DNA of 64,000 bases from positions 496,001-560,000 of the forward strand of contig NZ_CP031217.1 of the NCBI RefSeq assembly GCF_003346815.1, read 5' to 3'. This stretch comes from Halarcobacter bivalviorum. GTDB taxonomy: Bacteria; Campylobacterota; Campylobacteria; Campylobacterales; Arcobacteraceae. The notes under the pieces are model-generated. The model did no database searches. It saw only the letters and a program-made list of their open reading frames with translations, and was not told where the DNA came from. Shown here piece by piece: positions 8,547-17,198 of the stretch (the first letter of the stretch is position 1; each line of letters begins with the position of its first letter). The position numbers were made by a program, and so were the translations under genes.

Positions 8547-11399
8547 ATGAAGAAATTTATTGCAACATTTGAAATGAAGCTAATCTTTTTTGCTTTTTTT
8601 ATAGGTTCGCTTTTTGCATATTTATACCATATAGAAAATAGTATTAAAAATTATAGCTTTTATAAAAAAGGGATTCATGAATTAAAATTTATAAATTTAT
8701 ATTTAGATAATTTTTTAGAAAAACAAGATAAATTTGTAAATTTTGATGAGATTGTAAAAAAGACAAATGGCTTTGATGAGATATTAAATGGTATTTTAAA
8801 AAGTAAAATCAAAACAGAATTTTCTCCAATTATTTATATTGAATTAGCTGAAATTCACTCTTTATTTGCAGAAAAGTTAGATTATATTGAAAGATATAAA
8901 TCTTTACAAGCTTCAAATTTAAGTTCGATCTATTTTATTTATGATTTGAATCAATATTTTAATAAAAGTAGAATTTCTAATGACCATAAAGTTTTAATAA
9001 ATCAAACACTATTTTTGTTAATGCAAAGTTTTATCAATCTAAGTGATAATCAAAAAACTTTGAATAAAAATCTAAATAAAATAGATATCTTAGTAAAAGA
9101 GATTCAAGATAAAAGATTAGAATTATTATATATACATACAAAAAAAACTATTAATAAAATAGTTCAAATAAATAAATTAAAAGATAATGTAACAAATTTA
9201 GATTTAGCACAAAAATTAGAAAGAGTAGATACTCTTTTAATAGAGAGTTATAATAAAAAAATGTTGATGCAGTTAATAATTGCTTCAATATTTTTCCTAT
9301 TTTTAATCTTTATGATAATAGTGATTTATTTAGAGCATAAAAGAACAAGAAAAATAAAAAATGAACTTTTAGCTTTTAAATATGCAGTTGAAAACTCTGA
9401 TAATTCTATTATTTTAACTGACCCAGAACAAAATATTTTATATGTGAATGAAAATTTTGAAAAAATAAGTGGATATAAAAAAGAGGATGTTCTTGGAAAT
9501 AATCCTAGATTTTTAAATTCAGGAGATACCCCTGTTAATACTTATTCTGAATTAAATAATAAATTACAAAATGGTGAGAAATGGGAAGGAGAGTTTGTTA
9601 ATAAAAGAAAAGATGGAACTATCTTTTATGAAAAAGCTTCAATTGTTCCTATTTTACTTAATAAAAAAATTGTAAATTATCTTGCAATAAAACTTGATAT
9701 TACTAAATATGTAAAACAAAAAGAGAGTTTGGAGTTATCTTCTATTGCTTTTGATAATATTCAAGAAGGTGTTTTAATTTGTGATAAAAATAAAAAGATT
9801 ATTACTGTAAATAATGCTTTTGAGAATATTAGTGGCTATGAAAGATTAGAACTTTTAGGTAAAACTCCAAGAATTCTTCAATCTGGTTATCATGATAAAG
9901 TTTTTTATAATAAGATGTGGACTTCAATAAATGAGAATAATTATTGGAGAGGTAAAATTTATGATAAAAGAAAAGATGGAGAAATTATTCCTATTTGGTT
10001 AAATATTTCAGCTTTACGAGATAAAGATGGAAAGTTTTCTAAATTTATTGCTGTTCATACAAATTTAAAAGAGATTATTGAAACACAAGAAAAGGCTGAT
10101 TTTTTAGCTTATCATGACCCTTTAACAAAACTTCCAAATAGAGCAAAACTAGAAGAAGATTTAGCTTATAATATCTCTATTGCAAAGAGAAATGAATCAA
10201 ATCTTTTTGTACTATTTATTGACCTTGATAGATTTAAAATAATCAATGATACTTTAGGTCATCAAATAGGAGATGAATTATTAAAAGTTTTAGCTCAAAG
10301 ATTAAAAAAAGTCTTAAGAGATACTGATACTATTGCTAGAATGGGTGGAGACGAGTTTATTGTAGTTTTAGATTCAAGTAAAACTAAAAAAGCAGCTGGT
10401 TATGTTTGCCAAAGAATTTTAGAATTAATAAAAGAGCCAATAAAAGTTAAAAGCCATGTTCTAAATACAAGTGCAAGTATTGGGGTTTCTATGTATCCTA
10501 ATGATGGAACAGATATCTCAACACTTATAAAAAATGCAGATACTGCAATGTATCATGCAAAAGAGAAAGGTAAAGACAATTATCAATATTATGATAAGCA
10601 GTTATCAATTGATGTTCATGAACAATTAAAAATTGAACAGGCTTTAAAAGGAGTTTTACAAAGAGGTGAAATGTTTTTATGTTATCAACCTCAATATTTA
10701 CTTGAAACTAAAGAAGTAGTCTCTTTTGAAGCTTTAGTTCGATGGGAACACCCTGTTCTAGGTTTTATTAGACCTGATAAATTTATAAGTATTGCTGAAG
10801 ATACAGGAATGATTGTAGAAGTGGGTAAATTTATTTTTGAAACAGCTTGTAAAGATTTTATTGAGTTTAGAAAATTAAAGAAAAACCTAAAATATATGGC
10901 AATAAACATCTCAAGTGTACAATTTAAAGACAAAAACTTTGTATCGGATATTTTAGAGATAGTAAATAGATATAATCTTCAACCAAATGAAATAGAGCTA
11001 GAAGTTACAGAAAGATATATCATGGAGTTTTCTAAGACTAATATGCAGTGTATGTCAAAACTAAGAGAATTAGGTTTTAGGTTTTCAATTGATGATTTTG
11101 GTACAGGATACTCTTCTATGAGTTATTTAACAAAACTTCCTATCGATGTTATAAAAGTTGATAAAGCTTTTATTGATAATACTCCTCATGATAATGGAAA
11201 TGTTCAAATTTCTAAAGCAATAGTAGCACTATCAAAAAGTTTAGGTTATAGTGTAATCGCAGAGGGAATTGAATATGAAGAACAAGAAGAGTATTTAAAA
11301 GGTATTGATTGTAATATGGGACAAGGATATCTTTTCTCTAAACCTTTAAATTTTCAAGAGACAAAAGAGTTATTGATAAAGTATCAATTAGATAATTGA
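8547..11399 (+). CDS. Membrane PAS-PAS-GGDEF-EAL cyclic-di-GMP protein
   Basis: The 950-residue protein should control cyclic-di-GMP. Order: TM segment at about 11-28, an extracytoplasmic helical region rich in Lys and Asn, TM at about 241-263, PAS 1 (about 275-390), PAS 2 (395-510), GGDEF domain with an intact GGDEF at 600-604 and an RDTD inhibitory site five residues before it, and an EAL domain with intact EAL at 728-730 and DDFGTGYSS. Both cyclase and phosphodiesterase signatures are therefore intact, so net activity cannot be predicted. It starts immediately after the peroxidase stop and ends in a hairpin overlapping the convergent GGDEF gene by 12 bases. Confidence 0.93.
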   Translation: MKKFIATFEMKLIFFAFFIGSLFAYLYHIENSIKNYSFYKKGIHELKFINLYLDNFLEKQDKFVNFDEIVKKTNGFDEILNGILKSKIKTEFSPIIYIELAEIHSLFAEKLDYIERYKSLQASNLSSIYFIYDLNQYFNKSRISNDHKVLINQTLFLLMQSFINLSDNQKTLNKNLNKIDILVKEIQDKRLELLYIHTKKTINKIVQINKLKDNVTNLDLAQKLERVDTLLIESYNKKMLMQLIIASIFFLFLIFMIIVIYLEHKRTRKIKNELLAFKYAVENSDNSIILTDPEQNILYVNENFEKISGYKKEDVLGNNPRFLNSGDTPVNTYSELNNKLQNGEKWEGEFVNKRKDGTIFYEKASIVPILLNKKIVNYLAIKLDITKYVKQKESLELSSIAFDNIQEGVLICDKNKKIITVNNAFENISGYERLELLGKTPRILQSGYHDKVFYNKMWTSINENNYWRGKIYDKRKDGEIIPIWLNISALRDKDGKFSKFIAVHTNLKEIIETQEKADFLAYHDPLTKLPNRAKLEEDLAYNISIAKRNESNLFVLFIDLDRFKIINDTLGHQIGDELLKVLAQRLKKVLRDTDTIARMGGDEFIVVLDSSKTKKAAGYVCQRILELIKEPIKVKSHVLNTSASIGVSMYPNDGTDISTLIKNADTAMYHAKEKGKDNYQYYDKQLSIDVHEQLKIEQALKGVLQRGEMFLCYQPQYLLETKEVVSFEALVRWEHPVLGFIRPDKFISIAEDTGMIVEVGKFIFETACKDFIEFRKLKKNLKYMAINISSVQFKDKNFVSDILEIVNRYNLQPNEIELEVTERYIMEFSKTNMQCMSKLRELGFRFSIDDFGTGYSSMSYLTKLPIDVIKVDKAFIDNTPHDNGNVQISKAIVALSKSLGYSVIAEGIEYEEQEEYLKGIDCNMGQGYLFSKPLNFQETKELLIKYQLDN

Positions 11400-11405
11400 T
11401 ACTTT
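11378..11405. terminator. 12-bp perfect hairpin across overlapping stops of convergent genes
   Basis: AAAGTATCAATT (11378-11389) pairs perfectly with AATTGATACTTT (11394-11405) over a four-base loop AGAT. The two convergent coding regions overlap by 12 bases (11388-11399), so the hairpin is built entirely from coding sequence of both genes. Confidence 0.7.
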
Positions 11406-13493
11406 GTTTCTTCCTTCTTGTTTTGCTTTATATAAAGCTTTATCTGCTTTTATATAAAGCTCCTTACTTTCCATTTCTTTTTCTAAGAAAGCAAGTCCTG
11501 TTGAGCTTGTCATATATGATGAAACTTCACTTTTTTCATGAATAATTTTTAAATCTTCTATTCCTTCTTTAAGAGAATTTGCTAAATAAACAGCTTCTTC
11601 TTTATCTTTTGAAATAAGTAAAATAGCAAACTCTTCGCCTCCCAATCTAAATACATAAGATTTATACTCTTTGAAAAAAGATTTTAAAAAAGTAGAGATT
11701 TTTATTAAAGCCTCATCTCCTTCTTGATGTCCATAAGTATCATTATATTTTTTAAAATAATCAACATCCATTATAAAAAGAGATAAAACCTGCTCTTTTT
11801 TAGTAGCTTTTAATATTAATTCTTCAATCTTGATATTAAAATATCTTCTATTGTAAAGTTTTGTTAGCTCATCTGTAATTGATAATTCTTCAATTCTTTT
11901 TTTATCAGTAATATCATGTTTTATTGCTGTATAACCTATTTTAACTCCATTTTCAAAAATAGGTTGAATAATAATATCTACCCAATAACTTTCACCACTT
12001 TTTTTTCTATTTTTTATTTCACCTTTAAAAGAATTGTTTTTATTTAGTTGTTCCCAAACCTCTTCATAAAACTCTTTAGATAAACTAGGATCTCTAATAA
12101 TATTATGATTCTGTCCAATTAGTTCCTCTTTTGTAAAACCAGAAATCTCACAGAAAGCTTGAGAAACATCAGTTATCATACCATTTAAATCAGTACTTGA
12201 ACTTATTATATGTTCATTAATAATTTTTGTATAATTGTTAAGTTTTTCATAATCCTTATTTCTTTGCTCTAAAGTTTGGTTAAGGCTATTTGCTAAAGTT
12301 TTAAATTCATCATAGACTAGATTATAAGTATTTATTTTTTTAAACTCTTTTGTAGCTATTTTAAACTCATTAATAAAGTTTTCAATATGCATATTTATTA
12401 AAGAAGAGGTTTTTTTTGAAATAAAATAGATTATTAAAATAACTAACAAAATAAAAATAAAAGCAAGCTCTAATTGAAAAAAGACACTATTTTTTAAGAA
12501 GAGTTTTTTTTGTTCAATAATCTCATCAATTTCATCAATATAAGCACCTGTTCCAATCATCCAACCCCATTTCTCATATCTTTTTACATAAGCAATTTTG
12601 GGATACTCTTTTTTTGAATCTAATTTTGTGAAGTTATATCTTATAAAACCACCTTCACTATTTGTTGAAACATCTAATTGTTTTTTAAAAAGTTCATAAT
12701 CAGGATAAATCTTTATAGGGTTTTGTTTTTCTCCACTAAAAATTAAAGCTTTTTTATCTAAAGTATTAATAAAAATATAGCCACTTTTATCATACCTTAT
12801 AGAAGCAACATAGTTTAAAATAGTATCTTGAACTTGTTTCTCAATATCATCAAGATATTCTCCAATTCCTATGTGCCAATTAAAAGGTTCAAAATGTTTT
12901 ATATATGAAAGTTTAGGATATTGTTTGTTATTTGTTAAATCAGGTTTTACAAAATGGTTTGTAATATAACCTGAACCATGATTTAAAGCAATAGTACTTT
13001 GTTTTTGTATGATATATTCACCTTTTACATCATATAAATTCCAAACATCTTTGTAAGAATCAAGATAAGACTCTTTATTAAATAAAATAGCTCTACCTTT
13101 ATTACTATTAATAAAATAATAAGATCTTTCATTTGTAAAGCTATAGTTTTTAAGAACATTTACAATAAGCTCTTTTATCTCTTGTTCACTCTTTTTATTT
13201 TTGTTTTCATTATAGATATATAAAGCAGTATTATAAGCATTCTCTACTTTTTGTTTTAACTCTTTTTTTAAGTTATCAATAATTTCTTTATCTCTAAATT
13301 CAATATATTTATATACTTTATCAACTTCTTTTTTTAGATGTCTTTTTTTTTGTTCAATATAAGTAGTTTTAATCTCTTGACTCTCTTGTAAGAAATTATT
13401 ATATTGAAGCAAAATAGTGATTAACAAAACTAAAATAATTGAAACAGTAGAAACTATAAAGATAGATTTTGAAATGGTATTAGAAATTTTCAT
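11388..13493 (-). CDS. dCache-PAS-GGDEF diguanylate cyclase
   Basis: The 701-residue membrane protein is probably a diguanylate cyclase controlled by a periplasmic ligand. Order: TM at about 10-28, a periplasmic part with two repeated Cache_2-like modules (YFINSNKGRAILFNKES and YIFINTLDKKALIFSGE, each ending in a W-containing IGIGEYLDDIE or IGTGAYIDEID motif), TM at about 335-357, PAS domain with ITDVSQAFCEISGFTKEEL, and a GGDEF domain with active-site GGEEF at about 618-622. No RxxD inhibitory site is seen before it, so product inhibition is probably absent. It has no EAL domain, unlike the convergent neighbour. Confidence 0.9.
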   Translation of the reverse strand: MKISNTISKSIFIVSTVSIILVLLITILLQYNNFLQESQEIKTTYIEQKKRHLKKEVDKVYKYIEFRDKEIIDNLKKELKQKVENAYNTALYIYNENKNKKSEQEIKELIVNVLKNYSFTNERSYYFINSNKGRAILFNKESYLDSYKDVWNLYDVKGEYIIQKQSTIALNHGSGYITNHFVKPDLTNNKQYPKLSYIKHFEPFNWHIGIGEYLDDIEKQVQDTILNYVASIRYDKSGYIFINTLDKKALIFSGEKQNPIKIYPDYELFKKQLDVSTNSEGGFIRYNFTKLDSKKEYPKIAYVKRYEKWGWMIGTGAYIDEIDEIIEQKKLFLKNSVFFQLELAFIFILLVILIIYFISKKTSSLINMHIENFINEFKIATKEFKKINTYNLVYDEFKTLANSLNQTLEQRNKDYEKLNNYTKIINEHIISSSTDLNGMITDVSQAFCEISGFTKEELIGQNHNIIRDPSLSKEFYEEVWEQLNKNNSFKGEIKNRKKSGESYWVDIIIQPIFENGVKIGYTAIKHDITDKKRIEELSITDELTKLYNRRYFNIKIEELILKATKKEQVLSLFIMDVDYFKKYNDTYGHQEGDEALIKISTFLKSFFKEYKSYVFRLGGEEFAILLISKDKEEAVYLANSLKEGIEDLKIIHEKSEVSSYMTSSTGLAFLEKEMESKELYIKADKALYKAKQEGRNKVSII

Positions 13494-13521
13494 GGGCTGA
13501 TTATATCATAAAATCAGAGTT

Positions 13522-13560
13522 GGTTAATATTAGGTTAATATAAAATTTAAAAGTGGTTAA
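13522..13560 (+). promoter_or_regulatory. Three phased GGTTAA direct repeats, probable response-regulator binding region
   Basis: GGTTAATAT occurs at 13522-13530 and again at 13533-13541, exactly 11 bases apart; a third GGTTAA is at 13555-13560, 22 bases later, so all three lie on the same face of the helix. The last copy ends 11 bases before a CATAAT -10-like hexamer (13572-13577). This geometry resembles boxes of OmpR/PhoB-type activators overlapping the -35. The operon it precedes encodes such a regulator, so autoregulation is inferred. Confidence 0.6.
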
Positions 13561-13600
13561 AACATAGATGTCATAATTTTAAAAATAAAAGGAGTTAATA

Positions 13601-14092
13601 ATGAAAAGAAAAATGATTATTTCAGTAGCATTAGCTACAGTTTTAGCAAGTGGTTTATATGCATCATGCTATAATAATATGTCTGGTGGTAACAATATGT
13701 GCGGAGGAAATGGAAACTATAATAATGCTCCTCATAAAATGATGAAAAAAGGTTCTTCAGGTTTTATGTCAATGGTTTATCAATTAAATTTAAATGAAAA
13801 ACAAAAAGAACAAATTTCAGCAATCAGACAAGAGATGTTTAAAAACAGATTTCAAAAAGAGAGTGCTTTTACAGAATCATCTTTTGATAAAGATAAGTAT
13901 ATTGAGTTAATGAAACAAAGAAGAGAGAATATGATAGAATCTAAAGCTGAAATGATTGATAAAGTTTATAAGCTTTTAGATAAAGAGCAAAAAAAAGAGC
14001 TTAAAGCAATGATGGATAGAAAAAAAGAGAGAATCTCTTTCATGATGAATAAAAGGATGAACTTTGATCAAAATTGCTATGGTAGAAGATGA
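13601..14092 (+). CDS. Spy/CpxP-like periplasmic protein
   Basis: The 163-residue product has a signal peptide (MKRKMIISVALATVLASGLYA) and should be periplasmic. The mature N-terminus is rich in Asn, Gly, Met and Cys (CYNNMSGG, NNMCGGNGN), then comes a basic helical part with LNLNEKQKEQISAIRQEM, resembling the LTxxQ repeats of the Spy/CpxP family, and a second KVYKLLDKEQKKELKAMM copy. Spy-type proteins are chaperones or stress sensors and CpxP inhibits its cognate kinase. Here it is the first gene of an operon with a response regulator and kinase, overlapping the regulator by 29 bases, so feedback onto that kinase is plausible. The Met/Cys-rich segment could bind metal; this is inference. Confidence 0.75.
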   Translation: MKRKMIISVALATVLASGLYASCYNNMSGGNNMCGGNGNYNNAPHKMMKKGSSGFMSMVYQLNLNEKQKEQISAIRQEMFKNRFQKESAFTESSFDKDKYIELMKQRRENMIESKAEMIDKVYKLLDKEQKKELKAMMDRKKERISFMMNKRMNFDQNCYGRR

Positions 14093-14747
14093 TTTAGAAT
14101 TAGCAGATGTTCTAACTCAATATTTAAAGCAATATAATATTGAAGTAACGAATTACGAAGAGCCTTTTTTGGCTCTAAGTAGTTTGAAATTCAATAAATT
14201 TGATTTATTAATACTAGATTTAACACTTCCAGGAATGGATGGTCTTGATGTATGTAAAGAGGTTGTTAAAAATTTTGATATTCCTATTATTATTTCAAGT
14301 GCCAGAAGTGATATTACTGATAAAGTCACAGCTTTACAATTAGGAGCTGATGATTATCTTCCAAAACCTTATGACCCAAGAGAATTAGAAGTTCGAATAA
14401 AAACAATTTTAAGAAGATTTAACCATAATAGTGTAGAAGAAAAAAATGATATTAAAAGAGTTTTTGAGCTAAATTGTGATAAAAAAGAGATTACAAAAAA
14501 TGGTAAATTCATTAAATTAACAGCAGCTGAGTATGAAGTATTATCTTTGATGGTACAAAGAGATGGCTTTGTAATAAGTAGAGAAGATATCTTTGAAAAT
14601 TCAAATTTATTGAACTCAGATTATGAAAACTCAGGTTCTTTAGCTGTTATAATAAATAGAATTAGACAAAAAATTGAGGATAATCCAAAAGAACCAAAAT
14701 ATCTTCATACTATAAGAGGAATGGGGTACAAATTTACAAATGAATAG
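14064..14747 (+). CDS. OmpR-family response regulator (ArsR-like two-component regulator)
   Basis: The 227-residue protein has a receiver domain with acidic pocket EDD at 8-10, phospho-acceptor Asp52 (LLILDLTLPGMDG) and Lys101 (LPKPYDPREL), followed by an OmpR-type winged helix with KLTAAEYEVLSLM, INRIRQKIE and YLHTIRGMGYKF. I take TTG 14064 as start, supported by AAAAGGATG at 14051-14059; it lies inside the 3' end of the spy-like gene. It overlaps the kinase by eight bases. In Campylobacterota the equivalent pair ArsRS responds to acid in Helicobacter pylori; the stimulus in this organism is unknown. It probably binds the GGTTAA repeats at 13522-13560. Confidence 0.9.
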   Translation: MIKIAMVEDDLELADVLTQYLKQYNIEVTNYEEPFLALSSLKFNKFDLLILDLTLPGMDGLDVCKEVVKNFDIPIIISSARSDITDKVTALQLGADDYLPKPYDPRELEVRIKTILRRFNHNSVEEKNDIKRVFELNCDKKEITKNGKFIKLTAAEYEVLSLMVQRDGFVISREDIFENSNLLNSDYENSGSLAVIINRIRQKIEDNPKEPKYLHTIRGMGYKFTNE

Positions 14748-15975
14748 ACAATCTTTATTTTTTACAGTTACTGTTACATTTATAATATCACTTATTTTAG
14801 TTGTTGTAAGTTTTATAATCATTATGATTGGAAATCAAAAAAGATTAGAAAGTACTCTCTTTGAAAGATATCAACCTTTGACAAAGATGGTTTATAGACA
14901 ACATCATAGATTTGGAAATATAAATGAGGAATTTAAACAGAGTTTAGAGCCTTTTAATTATGATTTATATTTAAAGAAAAGTAGAATTGATTCAATAACT
15001 TATAATCCAAATACTAAGGTAATTGTAGAAAAAAGATTTAAAAATAATACTATGAGAGTTTTACAATTAGATAATAGACAATTTTTATACTTAAATAGAA
15101 AAGATATGACTTTCTTAGTTGAAGATAAAAATGAATTTACTGAAAGTAGTGCTATTTATATAATATTGATTTTTGCAATAATTTTAATCACTTTAATTCT
15201 CTCATTTTTAGTAACACTTAGAAAATTAATGCCTTTAAAAATCTTAAAAGATAAGGTTAGTACTTTAGGTGATGAAAACTTTGATTTTGAGTGCTGTAAT
15301 ACAGATAGAAAAGATGAGGTTTCTTTACTTGCTTTAGAGTTTAAAAAGAGTGCAAAAAAATTAAAAGAGCTAAAAGAAGCAAGAAATATTTTTATTAGAA
15401 ATATTATGCATGAGTTAAAAACTCCAATTACAAAAGGTAAGTTTTTAACTGAAATTCAAAGAAATGAAGAAAATGATGCAAAATTAAAAGAGGTTTTTAA
15501 TAGATTAGAGGCTTTAATTAATGAGTTTGCTTCAATTGAAGAGTTAATCTCTTCAAAAAATGTAGATAAAAAAATATACTTTTTAAATGATATCTTAGAT
15601 AACGCAAAAGATATTTTAATGATTGATGAAGATAGAGTTATTGAACAACATGATAATTTAAAACTAGAAGTTAATTTTAAACTATTTTCAATTGCAATTA
15701 AAAATCTACTAGATAATGCAATTAAATACTCAAAAGATAAAAAAGTTACTGTAAGAACGGAGAATGATAATATCATTTTTGAAAATAGTGGAGAGGCTTT
15801 AGCTTATGATTTAGAAAAATATTATGAGCCATTTTTTGCAAATGAGCAGAAAACAGATAACTCATTTGGTTTAGGTTTATATATTGTGCATAATATTTTA
15901 AAAGCAAATGCTTATGACTTAGAGTATAAGTATGAAAATGAAAAAAATATTTTTATTTGTAAAAAGGAACAATAA
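14740..15975 (+). CDS. ArsS-type sensor histidine kinase
   Basis: The 411-residue kinase has TM segments at about 7-29 and 131-154 around a short periplasmic sensor of roughly 100 residues, a HAMP-like linker, then the H-box NIMHELKTPITKGKF with phospho-acceptor His224, whose ITKGK extension is typical of the ArsS family of Campylobacterota, and an HATPase with N-box LLDNAIKY and a shortened G2 FGLGLYIVHNIL. The G1 box appears degenerate (IIFENSGEALAY), also usual in this family. It pairs with the overlapping response regulator. Its stop codon TAA overlaps the proposed ATA start of the next gene by one base. Confidence 0.9.
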   Translation: MNRQSLFFTVTVTFIISLILVVVSFIIIMIGNQKRLESTLFERYQPLTKMVYRQHHRFGNINEEFKQSLEPFNYDLYLKKSRIDSITYNPNTKVIVEKRFKNNTMRVLQLDNRQFLYLNRKDMTFLVEDKNEFTESSAIYIILIFAIILITLILSFLVTLRKLMPLKILKDKVSTLGDENFDFECCNTDRKDEVSLLALEFKKSAKKLKELKEARNIFIRNIMHELKTPITKGKFLTEIQRNEENDAKLKEVFNRLEALINEFASIEELISSKNVDKKIYFLNDILDNAKDILMIDEDRVIEQHDNLKLEVNFKLFSIAIKNLLDNAIKYSKDKKVTVRTENDNIIFENSGEALAYDLEKYYEPFFANEQKTDNSFGLGLYIVHNILKANAYDLEYKYENEKNIFICKKEQ

Positions 15976-17108
15976 TAGAATACGATATTTTAGTAATAGG
16001 AGCTGGTGCAAGTGGTTTAATGTTTGCATCACAAATTAAGAATAAAAGAGTTGCTTTAGTTGATACAAATGCAAAAATAGGTCAAAAGATTAAAATTAGT
16101 GGTGGAGCTAAGTGTAATATTACAAATGAAAATGTAAGTGAAAATAACTACTTAGGAGATAAAGAGTTTATTAAAAATAGCCTTGACTTTTTTTCAAATA
16201 AAGATTTATTAACTTTTTTAAATAAAAATGGTGTTTACCCTAAAGTTAATCCTAAAATTGTTAAAGGAACTTACTTTTGTAATGCCTCTTCTGATGTAAT
16301 TGATATGTTCAATAAACTTACTTCTCATACTAAAAAGATTTTGAACACAAAAGTTTTAGATGTAGATTATGATAAAGAGTTTATTGTTAAAACAGAAAAA
16401 GGAATAATAAAAGCTAAAAAATTGGTTGTAGCAAGTGGTGGACTTTCATATACAACTGTGGGAGCTTCTTCTTTGGCTTTTGATCTTGCAAAAAAGTTTG
16501 GACATACAATAATTCCAACTAAACCTGCACTTGTAGGCTTTACTGTACAAAAAGAGCAGTTTTGGTTTAAAAATCTTAGTGGTATCTCTTGTGATGTTGA
16601 AATAAAAGTAGAGAATAAAAAATTTAATGGAAAACTACTTTTTGCCCATAAAGGTTGTTCTGGACCAGCAGTTTTAAATGCCTCTTTATATTGGCAAAAA
16701 GGAAAATTAACCATAGATTTTTTACCTAAAAAAAGATTAGACTCTTTATTAAAGGGAAATAAAAATATATCGACTGCTTTACCTCTTCCTAAAAGATTTA
16801 TGCAAGAGTTTTTAGAATCAATTGACTTAAAAGATAAAGCAGTTAGTTCTTTATCTAAAGAGGAAAAAGAGAAACTTAATATTTTAAAAGAGTATGACTT
16901 CTCACCTGCTGGAACTTTTGGATTTTCAAAGGCAGAAGTAACAAGTGGTGGAATAGATACTTCAGAAGTAGATAAAAATAGTTTTGAAAGTAAATTTCAA
17001 AAAAATCTCTTTTTTATAGGAGAGTGTTTAAATGCAACAGGAGAGTTAGGCGGTTATAACTTTCAGTTATATTTTTCACAAGCAAGCTTATGTGCGAGCC
17101 GATTTTAA
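15975..17108 (+). CDS. BaiN/HI0933-family FAD-dependent oxidoreductase with probable ATA start
   Basis: The product is a NAD(P)/FAD-dependent flavoprotein of the HI0933/BaiN family, of unknown substrate. The dinucleotide-binding motif ILVIGAGASGLM lies upstream of the first ATG (16020), so a model starting there loses the essential FAD loop. In frame before it there is no ATG, GTG or TTG: only ATA codons at 15972 and 15975, seven bases after AAGGA (15964-15968), and a stop at 15960. ATA 15975 overlaps the kinase stop as TAATA, where TAATG would be usual. Other family parts are present: KISGGAKCNITN, LVVASGGLSY, GCSGPAVLNAS and the C-terminal FIGECLNATGELGGYNFQ. About 377 residues. The start is inference. 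Confidence 0.8.
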   Translation: MEYDILVIGAGASGLMFASQIKNKRVALVDTNAKIGQKIKISGGAKCNITNENVSENNYLGDKEFIKNSLDFFSNKDLLTFLNKNGVYPKVNPKIVKGTYFCNASSDVIDMFNKLTSHTKKILNTKVLDVDYDKEFIVKTEKGIIKAKKLVVASGGLSYTTVGASSLAFDLAKKFGHTIIPTKPALVGFTVQKEQFWFKNLSGISCDVEIKVENKKFNGKLLFAHKGCSGPAVLNASLYWQKGKLTIDFLPKKRLDSLLKGNKNISTALPLPKRFMQEFLESIDLKDKAVSSLSKEEKEKLNILKEYDFSPAGTFGFSKAEVTSGGIDTSEVDKNSFESKFQKNLFFIGECLNATGELGGYNFQLYFSQASLCASRF

Positions 17109-17198
17109 AAGCACTTTAAAAAACTTTTTTGATTATAAAGCCCTATTAAGATATAATATTTACTTAATTTTACAAAATATTTTAAAGGCATAATAGAG

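Noticed and set aside
16020-17108. ATG 16020 as start of the flavoprotein
   Set aside because: It would remove the GAGASG dinucleotide-binding loop that is in frame directly upstream and needed by the family.
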